64,000 nt of DNA, from positions 285,543,379-285,607,378 of the forward strand of contig CM068373.1 of NCBI GenBank assembly GCA_034769895.1, given 5' to 3'. The notes beneath the pieces were generated by a model. The model searched no databases and was not told the origin of the DNA. It saw only the letters and a list, made by a program, of their open reading frames with translations. This stretch comes from Magicicada septendecula. Taxonomy: Eukaryota; Arthropoda; Insecta; Hemiptera; Cicadidae. Below are positions 1 through 9,954 of the stretch, in pieces. Each line of letters starts with the position of its first letter. Position 1 is the first letter of the stretch. The position numbers and the translations under genes were made by a program.

Positions 1-6
1 AAGAAA

Positions 7-2140
7 GTGGTAGTAACTTTGGAAGAAAAACTGCAAGCAATAAAAAGAATGGATTCTGGTGAGTCGGTAAACAAAATTGCACTGGAGTTAGGAGTTGGAA
101 AAACTACTGTGGGTGATTGGCGAAGAAATCGCGCAGAGATTGAAAAATGGTGTTCTAAGCAAGCAAGTGGCAGTGGCATGAAAGTTAGAAAAACTATGCA
201 AAAAGGAAAACATGTGGAAGTTGAAGAGGCTTTATATCTGTGGTATGAAAATGTGAGGGGGAAGGATTGACGGTTTCAGGCCCCTTGCTCCAAGAAAAAG
301 CGATTCAGTTTAAAAAACAGATCGAAGGAGACGATGGTGAGTTTACTGCCAGTGACGGGTGGCTTGATTGCTGGAAGAAACGTTTTGGTGTTTGTCAGAT
401 GACGATTAGTGGTGAAGCATTGTCTGCTAATAAGGACACTATCCCTGACTTTAAAAAACACTTTTTTGACCTGCTTGATAAGGAAGGTATTTCCGGAGAA
501 CAAGTGTACAACTGTGATGAGACGGGTTTGAATTAACGTATGTTGCCGTCTAAAACACTAGCGTCTAAACAGGAAAAGGCCACACCAGGGTTCAAGAAGA
601 GCAAGGACCGCGTTACAGTTTTAGCTTGTAGTAACGCAACCAGAAACCACAAGTTGAGACTGACCTTGATTGGAAAATCTCGCATGCCTAGGGCTTTTAA
701 AAATCTTAAAGATTTAAGTTCTTTGCCCCTGCATTATACCCATCAACAAAAGGCGTGGATGAATGGAGAAATTTTCAAAAATTGGTTTGAACAGGAATTT
801 GTGCCACAAGTTGAAAAACACTTAGCTGAAAACAATTTAACAAGGAAAGCAATCCTAGTTTTGGATAACGCTCCTTCACATCCAGCAAATGACCAATTAA
901 AAGATGGAGACATAAAAGCTTTGTTCTTGCCTGCAAATGTTACATCTATATGTCAGCCAATGGATCAGGGAGTGCTCCAAGCTTTGAAAAAGAAATATCG
1001 ACGTAGGCTACTAAGCTATATCATCGCGACAATTGATAATACAGAAGTTGCGACGGCACTACAGTCAGTAGACATGCTTGACGTCATCAGATGGGTGTCC
1101 GAGGCATTGGATGAAATTCCATCTTTAACACTTGTGCGATCGTGGAAAATTTTGCTGGATCACAGAGCCAGTGATAAGTGGGAAGAGGTAGAACAGCAAT
1201 GTGATGTGGAAAATGCAACTGATAACACTGCGCTTGTATCGCTGTTAGAAAAAGTTCCCGGATGTGAGGAAGCTTCATTGGAAGACATCACAGAAGTTGG
1301 CAAAGGACGAAATCGAAGAAATTGCAGACGAAGATATTGTAGCGATGGTATTAAATGAATAGCCGATTGAAGAGGAACAAGGTGATGAACCCTCCGATCA
1401 TATAACCCACTCCGAAGGCCTGAAGGCGATCGAGACGGCAGTGGAATACATTGGCCAGCAAGAAGAAGCAACACCAGCAGACATCATATTGTTACGATGG
1501 TCTACTCGATCGTCGTAGGTACAGTGGAAACAAAATAAGTACAAGACACCAATTAAGTCACTAATCACACCTTTAATTGTTACAGTAAAACAGTTCGTAA
1601 TTAACAACACAGGCTACAGTAAATCAAATGAAAATTGTACACACGCAATAAAATGTCCACAAATATTAAAACTCGATTGTATTACAATTATACCGTCTGA
1701 TTATAAAACGCAACACTTCAATAATAACTACTTGAACGTACACAGTAATAACTCGAACCGCTCTGGAAATATATCGTACTAATACTCTCGAACCGCACTA
1801 TCAAATATCTCGCATTGAACTGAAAAACTAAGGCCGCTACCCGATGTATTTATAGTCACGCTCACACACCAGAAGCTTCCAAACTGCGTCTTATCTCTCG
1901 TGAACTATGTAATTACTACGCCCTTGACACAGTCCAAGCGTCCGAGCGAAGCCCGGCACAGTCGAGAAAATTCTCGCAAAATGCGTCTAGTAGCACGTAC
2001 ACCACAGGCTTACATTGAGATCCTTCTGGCATGTTCTGTGCTGTCGTAGCATATGTTTACGTAAGTGGAAGGATATAGCGCCGAGGAAATTAATGCGAGG
2101 AAAGAAGCAGGTCTCAATTACAGACTTTTTCAAACCTTAG
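7..2140 (+). pseudogene. Tigger/Jerky-like DDE transposase, broken
   Basis: This is a cut-and-paste transposase related to CENP-B and Jerky. Frame one (7-270) carries the N-terminal Psq/CENP-B helix-turn-helix (EEKLQAIKRMDSGESV, then LGVGKTTVGDW). After a frameshift near 262-268, frame two (267-536) carries the second DNA-binding domain (SGPLLQEKA, SDGWLDCWKKRFGV) and the first catalytic Asp in NCDETG (516-518). TAA at 534-536 is an in-frame nonsense codon; the same frame resumes at 537. The second Asp is in LVLDNAPSH (864-866) and the third in PMDQGV (963-965), completing a DDD triad. Near 1300-1320 the frame shifts again and runs to the LTR. Beyond the LTR the gene continues to a TAG at 2138-2140 and ends in a PCNA-binding-like motif QVSITDFFKP. 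Family identity is clear and the gene is certainly inactive. Confidence 0.9.
1490..2051 (-). mobile_element. Solo LTR of the Gag-protease-only family, inserted in the Tigger gene
   Basis: The sequence is the reverse complement of the LTRs at 16411-16993 and 19398-19980, running from the TGTTACGATGG end to the CTGTCGTAGCA end. No internal region is present, so this is a solo LTR left by LTR-LTR recombination. It is preceded by ATAT (1486-1489). ATAT follows at 2051-2054 if the last A is shared between LTR and duplication. Counting one copy of the target, the transposase reading frame is continuous on both sides, which fixes the insertion point. A TATA-like TATAAATA lies inside on the reverse strand near 1848-1855. 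Confidence 0.88.
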
Positions 2141-2511
2141 GCAATGTAAGTTTCACTTGTTCTTTCATTATACAGTACGTAGTTTTAGGTTATTATAATT
2201 TGATTTATATTAACAACTAATTTGGTTGAAAGCTTTCGTATAAATTAAAACTCATAGTAAAACTCATTCAACTTATTGTTAACTACACATTTTGTTTCGT
2301 CCTTCAAATAAAGGTTTTGTGAAAGATACTGTAGTTGCGAATTCTTATTTCATTTCTTTCTAATTCATTTATTACTGTACGCCATTTATAAGGACAAACT
2401 GATATGACGTACGCATCCAAATAGCAACAAGTGCATTCAATGCAATAGGGTGGCGGTCATTGACCTTACAGAGGCTGGTATGCCTACGGCTCCGGTGTAT
2501 CCGACTTTTTG

Positions 2512-2549
2512 CTATCCGACCTGGCCGACCGCCACATTAGGTCGGATAG
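2512..2549. repeat. Subterminal inverted repeat of the Tigger 3' end
   Basis: CTATCCGACCT (2512-2522) and AGGTCGGATAG (2539-2549) form a perfect 11-bp inverted repeat just inside the terminal CAGTAGACTCTC. Pogo/Tigger ends commonly carry such paired sites for transposase binding; that role is inferred. Confidence 0.6.
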
Positions 2550-3589
2550 TTGAGAGTCTACTGTACTTACAACTATATAATTTCCCTTTTGTAGAGTCAA
2601 ATGATGATTCAGATGTTCCATTCAACAACACTGGTTCAAAATATTATTTTATTGTTCACATTTTAAATGTTTTACCAAGAGTTATTTTAACGTTAACAAA
2701 TGTTCTTTAAATCATTTATTGTCGATTGACTAATAATTCTGTTAACCTAAAATGTCCAAAGCAGGCATGGTTATAATTTTGAATGGTTAATTTTGAATGT
2801 TATTATTAAGAGATGATTGAATTGTAATCGTCTTCAAACTGCCTAATAATGTAGAATAAGAGTTCTAGTAAATAATTTGGTATTCTGCAAGCTAAAAGAA
2901 CCCACATATGAATTAACTTATTTTAACCAAAAAGCATTCTAACCATACACTGATATTGTAAATCAGTTTTACCACCCTGAGACAAATTTTATAAAACAAA
3001 CAATTAATGTTATTTTAATTTGAATTAAAATAATTAATGATACTTTAGATCATTAAAAAGGAGTGTTAAACAGAATAAATTATCATTTTATATGAGCAAA
3101 CGGAGTCAGTTAGTTCATTTCAATAGACTAGGCTTACAGGATAGGTGAACAACTCTTATTGGATAGCCCGACACGCCGCGGCGAATTTGAATACGGTAAG
3201 TCAATCTCAGATTAGATTGCTACATCGACCCTGCAAGATTGTCAAGACCCACCACAAGTGATCATTCTTGCCAAATATTTATGCTTTCAGCGAGGAATCC
3301 ACGTCGCCACTTCGCCTAGTCGACAGAAGAATAACAACTTAAAATAAATTACCGAAGTTGAAACGACTTCGCTAACTAACTTTCAGTGCATTCATCGGAT
3401 TTATTTACATTGGATTCAATGCTAGATTGAATTGAATTAAATAAATCAATAAAAATAATAAACTAAACTAAAAGTTATTGAAATTTAAAACACAATAAAC
3501 GGTCATTTAACACCCCGTAAACGGGTTACTTACAAATTGACGCCAACAACGTGTGACTTTTAAGACAGGACGAAAACGAAAACTTACAA

Positions 3590-3671
3590 TATGCACACAC
3601 ACAGACACACGTACACACACACTTAATCAACTGGTTTGAAGAGAAGCTATTTATTATTATTATTATTATTG
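3590..3671. repeat. CA-rich run and TTA microsatellite
   Basis: ACACACACAGACACACGTAC and neighbouring CA units occupy about 3590-3622. A run of about seven TTA/ATT units follows at 3650-3671. Confidence 0.85.
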
Positions 3672-5903
3672 CTGAGAAAATCTATGTGAACTGCTGACAG
3701 TGTTGGGTATACAAAGTGAGCCTTGAGTTCAATATCTCACAAGGTTTATGATTTAATAAATAGAACTAGCAAAATGACTATTATTGCTTTTAATAATAAT
3801 AATAATAAAAATACATACAATTGACTTTAAAGTTTTTACTTATTCCCTATGTCAACATTTATGATCATTATGTATATAAAGATGAAATACATTATACATT
3901 CAGTGTTTCAAAACATCTCAATATGACATGCAATTAATTTTGTTATAAAGTTAAGATGGGAAAATAACGATGTAAGTATATAATTAACTAACAATAATTA
4001 TACCATAAAAGAGTGTTGTATGATGCAAAGTTACTTATATAATATACACAAACATAAGGATAGCAGATACAGTACTAGAAACAAATAATATTTCATTTAA
4101 TGAAAATGTGCTAATATTAAAAATAACTTATTTGTTAACAAGAAATGTAGTCCTGCTTATCTATGGGAGTTTCTATAATTATAATTGTGTGTGATATAAA
4201 ACTATGTAACATTCATAAAATCGAATATTTATAAAGTTTGTTTTGAACAACCTTGTAGCAGTAATAAAATATTAAAGACTAAAATATACTTCTTTATAGT
4301 AATGCCATGCTGAATTATATAGTTTCCTGATGTTTAAACATACACTTAATTCTTTAGATACTATTATAACATTACATAAATAATTATGTCTATAAAGCCA
4401 TTATTTAACTTATAATTATATTAAACTTTTAAAAATATAAGAAATTGAAATATTTTTCTGCTGTTTGGGTTATCCAATAAACAAATATTTTTTGCAAATA
4501 TATCTGTTTGTTTATTTTTTATGTTCTGTATGAACACCATATGTGTGATTTCTTATTCTTCATAATGTTATTTTAAGCAGTGCTACCTATATGTGTGCGT
4601 GTGAGAAACAAAGCTAAAATATTTCAAATACATACCTTAAATGTTAATTACAAAACCAATGGAGACATGATAGGATATTGGCATTCCTGGAAAAGTCTCT
4701 ATAAACTAATGTCTCTCTACATCTTCTTTTACTTCTTTCCTACAAAAGAAAGCCTTGCCAAATTCACTATGAACTATTTATAAAAAAAACGAATGTCTCA
4801 AAATGTTTTTACACGTTGAAATTAGCTAAATATTTTAGTTAAACAATGTTTTGTGAAACAATAAAATATTCACTTTCTAATCTCAACTATTTTGAACTGT
4901 ATTGGTTTTCTAATATTTATTTTAGAATTACATTGAAGATAAGTGCAAAGTTTCAAACTGTTGACACTAGATTTAGCAACCACTGATAGTTCTGACTATA
5001 GAGTAACTATTTTGTCTTATGTAACCATTTGTAAATATTTATTTGCTCACCATTATAATGATTAGACTGGCATTACAATTAGGCTTTACTCACTGACACA
5101 ATGCTGAACAGTGGAGACTTTCCACTTAATCCCAACATGTACAGCAGAAGATGCACTAAAAGAATTCTTTACAAATGTTTCACACAAGGAAAGAAAGCAG
5201 TGGTTAACAGCTGAGTTGTAAAAGTGATAATCACACAAACAGCACCCTGAGGGTATTACTTAATAACTGAACATCTGTTCCACATAATGAAACAACCATG
5301 TTTTGACACAATTCTGTTTACCTATCTCAACCCTCGTAGCGATAAAAATAACATGCAGTTCAGCAGTATTATAAAAATATCACAAATGCAAAAACAAAAA
5401 TTATTTGCATTCTTTTGTCATTTCTAGTGAAATGAATAGCTAACGGCATACTTGTCTCAAAAGGCTAATTCCAACGTGCACACTGCCATATTTTTCATGG
5501 GAATACAAATTATCAGTGTAAATATCTTATTTTTAAAACGTGTTGATTAAACTGATCTTTTTTTTAGCAATTGAAGGTGTTTTTTTATATAATATATTAA
5601 TATAAATTATATAATTTTTTAATATAATATACTGTAATCTTCAGTATATTATATATTGTACTGCTATGGAAGTAATACAACAAAAATCAACAAATGTTAC
5701 CAAATATGTTTCAAAATGCAATATACAAATTTTTCTACTTAAAGGATATAAAATAAATTCAAAATTTTAGATCTGATGAATATAGTTTTTAATGGTTTCA
5801 TTCAGAAGTTAGTTATTAATATAATGTTTCAGAGTGCTACTACAAATAAACTAAAATGGTATTGAAAACTATTAAAAAAAATAAATAAATAAATAATTTG
5901 GTA

Positions 5904-5938
5904 ATATTATTACCAAAGGATTTTATTCCTTTGAATTA
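5904..5938. repeat. Two adjacent small palindromes
   Basis: TGGTAATATTATTACCA is a perfect 17-base palindrome. It is followed at once by AAAGGATTTTATTCCTTT, a 6-bp stem with a 6-base loop. In DNA this AT-rich they may be chance. Confidence 0.6.
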
Positions 5939-6700
5939 TACATGGATACAAATCTGGGACTAAGACTGCGATAATACTATAAAATACATTTTATAAAGAT
6001 AATTATATAAAATATTTAAAATATAATAAAGCAACTTTTATAGCAGATTTCTATAATTTTGTTAGGAAACTGAATAAACTCGTATTTATTTTATAATAAA
6101 TTATTTATATACATGGAGAAAAAAGGGTTGACCATAAACAAAACAAGTACAATTAAACTGAATGACAAGACATTTTCGAAACTATAAATTTAAAGTTGGT
6201 AATATTATCCCTCCTTACAGAATATTTATAAATACTCAATCTTAAATTGCAGCTCTTTCTGTATGTTCTGGCAGATTCTTTTAATATCACATCTTGCAAT
6301 CTTCAGAATAACAAAAATTATCTTTTTTTACTAACAAAGATATTTTATAGCTACATTTAATAAAGCTGCAGAAGCCTAGAGGTTTTCTTCATCCACTTGT
6401 ATAGGAGTTAATACAGAAACTTTTACATAACAATATAATAGTTTATGTGTGAGATTTAACATCAGATCTTAAATGTAATAAAATCTTTCATAAAATATCT
6501 TTGTCAAAAATATCTTATAGCCTAACACCAGTCTTGGGCTGGTAACACAATTAATTAAAGTTCAGAGCAGTTCCATGACTTCTTACACAACAAATATAAA
6601 AGTTTTGTTTTTTGTATTACGAGTATTATATAATTTGTGTAATCACCCACTCAATAATGTACATGATTTGTGAATTGTTACAAAAATTCATAAATGTTAA

Positions 6701-6750
6701 AATAAGAATATAAATAATAATAATAAGAATATAAATAATAATAATAACAA
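6701..6750. repeat. Short tandem repeat, about 21-22 bp unit
   Basis: The unit AATAAGAATATAAATAATAA occurs twice in tandem and runs into an ATA/ATAAC microsatellite. Visible directly in the sequence. Confidence 0.8.
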
Positions 6751-7981
6751 TAGTAATAAATATACAACTTAATATTTTATTGAATCTGCAAATTAACCTT
6801 CATTCATTCATTAAAAAAATTGTAATTAGTTAACATAATCTTGTTTCATGATGCTTATAACAATAACTGAAGCGCAAAAACCTCTATTGAAATTATTAAA
6901 AAAAAAACACGTTTGCAACAATAATATAACTCTGAAACTTTTCACACTGGATAACTGGAACTATGGATAATATTTATTTACACAATTTATATTAATTAGA
7001 AAACAGATCAGTTCCATGAGTTCTTACATACTAAACAAATTTATTTACAGTTTGTATTGTAGTATACACTTGTATTGTTTAGTTTGGTACAATTAACAAT
7101 AATACTTACATTATCCTTGAGTTGATTGTTTAACATCTAAATCAATGCTTTCTATAGTGGTATATATATATTTTTGCATAATTCTTTTATCTCATTTACT
7201 TAATAGTCTGCTACAGATGTAGATTGTAAATTGCAAATTGTCAATAAAATACTAAAAATAATATATTTTATTGATAATATTATACTGATATTAATGTAAT
7301 TTAAATTAATATATAAATGTATATTACTATATTTGTTTGAAACAAAATGATTTATAAACTACTATAACAAATGTCTGGTCTCAGACCTAAGACACATGTT
7401 TAACACACATTTAAAAAAAAATTAAAATATAACAACAGTTATAATAATACTTACTGTTTTACAGTGTCTGATCTGCTTAGAAGAAAAACAGAACAAACAG
7501 TACAGTACAGATAACAGATTGACTGCCGTACTCTGAGATTATCCACAACAAACATACACACACACATATGCACTATCTCTTGTACAAGATAATACAGTTA
7601 TTATCACACACTTAATTAGTCACTCCAAACTGTTTACAAATATTTGAAAATAAAAATCAGTCCCTCTCGTCTATTTCTGGTGTTACAAAGTCATAAAAAA
7701 GTTCTTGATAGTGATTTTTATTTTTCTTCTATTCTTTATGTGTTTTCAATGTTACCTGTTTATATCAAAATGTCAATCCCTTTAAAATGACACCTGACAA
7801 TATTAATTTAACTTTTCCATACATTTAAAAAACTGTTAAGTTAAAATTTTGCAATAGCATAGAGATAACATTAATTTATAAAAATTCACATGCTGAGATT
7901 CGAGTTTTGCAACATTGATATTAAAAAAAAAGAAACAAAAAAAAGTAAAGTACCGTTTACCAAATGGTAAAAGCTTAAGAG

Positions 7982-8229
7982 CATGATAATGTCTTTCAGC
8001 CGCCAGCTAAACGCAACATTATTATGGTTACTGACTGACTGATTGGTTACATACCTATCTACAGCTATGCAGTGTTGTTTGCTTGTTAGGTCTTTAATCT
8101 GCGACGGACGTTAGCACGTTAGCGGTCGCGGTTTTAGTTAACGATTCCCGGCTGGTAAATGATGACGTCATGCAGCGTGATGCGTTACAGAAATTTTCAA
8201 ATGACCCCCAGCCATAAGACATTATCATG
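7982..8229. mobile_element. Candidate short TIR element (MITE-like)
   Basis: CATGATAATGTCTT (7982-7995) and AAGACATTATCATG (8216-8229) are perfect 14-bp inverted copies about 248 bp end to end. The enclosed DNA is less AT-rich than both flanks and contains a CRE-type palindrome TGACGTCA within ATGATGACGTCATGC. I see no clear target-site duplication, so superfamily and even mobility are uncertain. Confidence 0.35.
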
Positions 8230-8291
8230 TCAAAATAAAAACAAAAAGCATCAGGCTAAAAATAATCAGATTATTCTGACATTAATTGTAT

Positions 8292-8410
8292 TTACAGGGT
8301 TCAGCAGGCTGTGGTATGGCATTTAGCTACTAACATAGAGGTCCAGGGTTCAATTCCCCGACAGCACATAGGAATATTTTTCAGCTTCCAAGCAACTCAG
8401 CCTGGGTTAA
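8292..8410 (+). mobile_element. Possible tRNA-derived SINE fragment
   Basis: GGTCCAGGGTTCAATTCCCC (8340-8359) contains a near-consensus RNA polymerase III B box (GGTTCAATTCC). About 35 bases upstream, GGCTGTGGTATGGCATTTAG resembles a decayed A box. No folded, complete tRNA cloverleaf is evident, so this reads as a SINE head rather than a tRNA gene. It lies immediately upstream of a LINE reverse-transcriptase relic. Confidence 0.35.
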
Positions 8411-9015
8411 TAATAGGTCGTTACTGAAATGTATTCAACACAAGGCAATGGATTAGTCTCAACACTGTTCAATATTGCTCTGGAATATTTAATTAGAAGC
8501 TTATCAATAAATAGCTCCAACTCATTAACAAACAAAACTGTACAAATAGCTGCTTGTGCAGATTACATCAACTTCGAATCAAGATGGATTGTGGTTGCTA
8601 GAGATATTTCTGGAGCTAAAAAAATAAAGTGAAAGAAGTTGGACTATATATAAATGTTGACAAAACAAAACACAAATGCTCAGCCAAACAAGAAGGGATC
8701 AGGTTGATCAAAACATTGTGATATAGGGTGGCACAATTGAAGTGGTGGATAATTTGTATGTCCTGGAGTAAACAAAAACTGGATCCAAAGGAATACAATG
8801 GCTAACAAAGTATACTTCGCTGTACTCCCACCAGGATGTGCGTAGGAAAACAAAAATGAAAGTATACAAGATCATCAGGCTATAACACAGAAAATGACCA
8901 ACATCATAGATATTTTTGAAAGAAGAATTCTAAGATATGTTATAGGGGCAGTACAAGAAAATAGCTCATGGAGACTGAGTACAATAACAAAATTATATCA
9001 ATATTGTAACGATAA
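8411..9015 (+). pseudogene. LINE reverse-transcriptase relic (RTE-like)
   Basis: The ORF at 8429-8632 contains TQGNGLVSTLFNIALEYLIR and then AACADYINFESR, matching the RT fingers/palm pattern in which YADD has decayed to CADY. After its stop, other frames show INVDKTK, the YKxIRL-type thumb (KVYKIIRL) and NIIDIFERRILRYVIGAVQEN. This order is that of the C-terminal half of insect non-LTR retrotransposon RTs. Many stops and frameshifts are present; catalytic residues are lost. The first half of the LINE is absent. Confidence 0.72.
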
Positions 9016-9558
9016 TTACTAATATTTATAATTAATTTGTTAATTTTGTTTGTGTAAAAAAAAATTTGTTTATAAATTTTTTTTTATTTTATAATTAATT
9101 AAAATCAATTAATTAATTATGTTCTGTCGTGTTCCGAAACTTTTGTTATTGACATGGAATCCATAGGTATGTAATGTCTTACTCGCACGTGTCATGAAAA
9201 TCGACCGTTATGTTTCAAATGTACTTTCGGCATATCACTATCTCACGAACCGCTCAACCAATCCCAGCAAACCAGGTGTCAGGTGATTGAGTCACTCGGC
9301 CCCCTTCCACCAATAGTACTGAGAATTTTGACAACTGACTTCAGTCGCCTCTAGGCTTTGTCTGCGTGAGGGTGTTTTTGCGCCAAAAATTTCTAAATTG
9401 CTCCACTAAAACTTAAATATCTCGGGAACTACAAGTCCGATCGCGAAAATACAAAGTGTGTTGTGATCCTCAGAACTAAATCTCTCCAATAACACCAATT
9501 CCGAGTACCAGAAGCACTCACAGAAAATAATAACAACATTTGAACTCAAAAATTTGAA
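9016..9558. other. Non-coding stretch upstream of the 130-aa ORF
   Basis: 9016-9120 is extremely AT-rich. From 9121 composition becomes balanced and stays so into the ORF at 9559, so the ORF and its leader may be one inserted unit. No terminal repeats were found. Confidence 0.45.
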
Positions 9559-9951
9559 ATGCCTCGACCTAAAAATCGTGATAAAACTCGAACCAAAAAT
9601 TTCAAACCAAAAACCGGCAAATCCTATGCAGAGCGTCAACAGGCCTATCGTTTGAGACTAAAATCAAAGAAATCGGCTGAGAACTTAGAAAATGGCAACC
9701 ATTTGAAGATTGACGAAACCCCGTCAGCGCCCAAGCGGCCCGCATCTCCGATACCTGGGTCATCCGGCGTGCCCCCAAAGCGACTCAGATCGAGCGTACT
9801 GCTAGCTAGCAAGAAAACAGATGATGAGAACATTAATAACTTGTGCTTCGACAACATTGGACCCTCGATGCTCTGCGCAGAACAGCCCGGTCCAAGTCGC
9901 CGCTTCAAAGGAGTCGACGAGGAATTCTCTAAGAATTTAAATTCTGAATAA
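9559..9951 (+). CDS. Hypothetical 130-aa basic protein, possibly transposon-derived
   Basis: An uninterrupted ORF starts MPRPKNRDKTRTKNF and contains a basic segment KSYAERQQAYRLRLKSKKS at about residues 22-40. A Ser/Pro/Lys-rich middle follows, with two copies of a PPKR/APKR-like pattern, and an acidic tail. GAATAAATAAAATACA follows directly, overlapping the stop and giving a poly(A)-signal-like AATAAA. Base composition is clearly more GC-rich than the flanks. I do not recognise the family. Short 'AERQ-x-YR' basic segments occur at the N-terminus of several arthropod transposon proteins, so a truncated transposon ORF is as likely as a host gene. No TATA box or intron signal is clear upstream. 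Confidence 0.4.
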   Translation: MPRPKNRDKTRTKNFKPKTGKSYAERQQAYRLRLKSKKSAENLENGNHLKIDETPSAPKRPASPIPGSSGVPPKRLRSSVLLASKKTDDENINNLCFDNIGPSMLCAEQPGPSRRFKGVDEEFSKNLNSE

Positions 9952-9954
9952 ATA

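Larger units (their letters stand above)
1..2563 (+). mobile_element. Tigger/pogo-type DNA transposon, 5' end outside the window
   Basis: The element holds a CENP-B-like transposase gene followed by a 3' end typical of Tigger elements. The terminus reads outward as CAGTAGACTCTCAAC and is followed by TA at 2564-2565, the dinucleotide target of the Tc1/mariner/pogo superfamily. A polyadenylation-like AATAAA lies near 2318. The 5' inverted repeat is not in the window. A solo LTR (1490-2051) sits inside the transposase gene, so Tigger is the older of the two. The copy is dead: the gene has a frameshift, a nonsense codon, a further frameshift near its 3' end and the LTR insertion. Confidence 0.88.
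2566..7981. other. AT-rich intergenic stretch, no gene seen
   Basis: About 5.4 kb of highly AT-rich DNA with no ORF showing domain motifs or splice-site support. It contains a CA-rich run at about 3590-3622, a TTA microsatellite at 3650-3671, tandem AT-rich units at 6701-6750 and small AT palindromes (5624-5650, 5904-5938). A patch of more balanced composition at about 3120-3560 may be an old LTR end (see findings). The ORF at 4580-4783 has no recognisable domain and is probably chance. Confidence 0.6.

Noticed and set aside
8338..8362. tRNA gene suggested by GGTTCAATTCC
   Set aside because: No acceptor or anticodon stems can be paired around it; better explained as a SINE B box.
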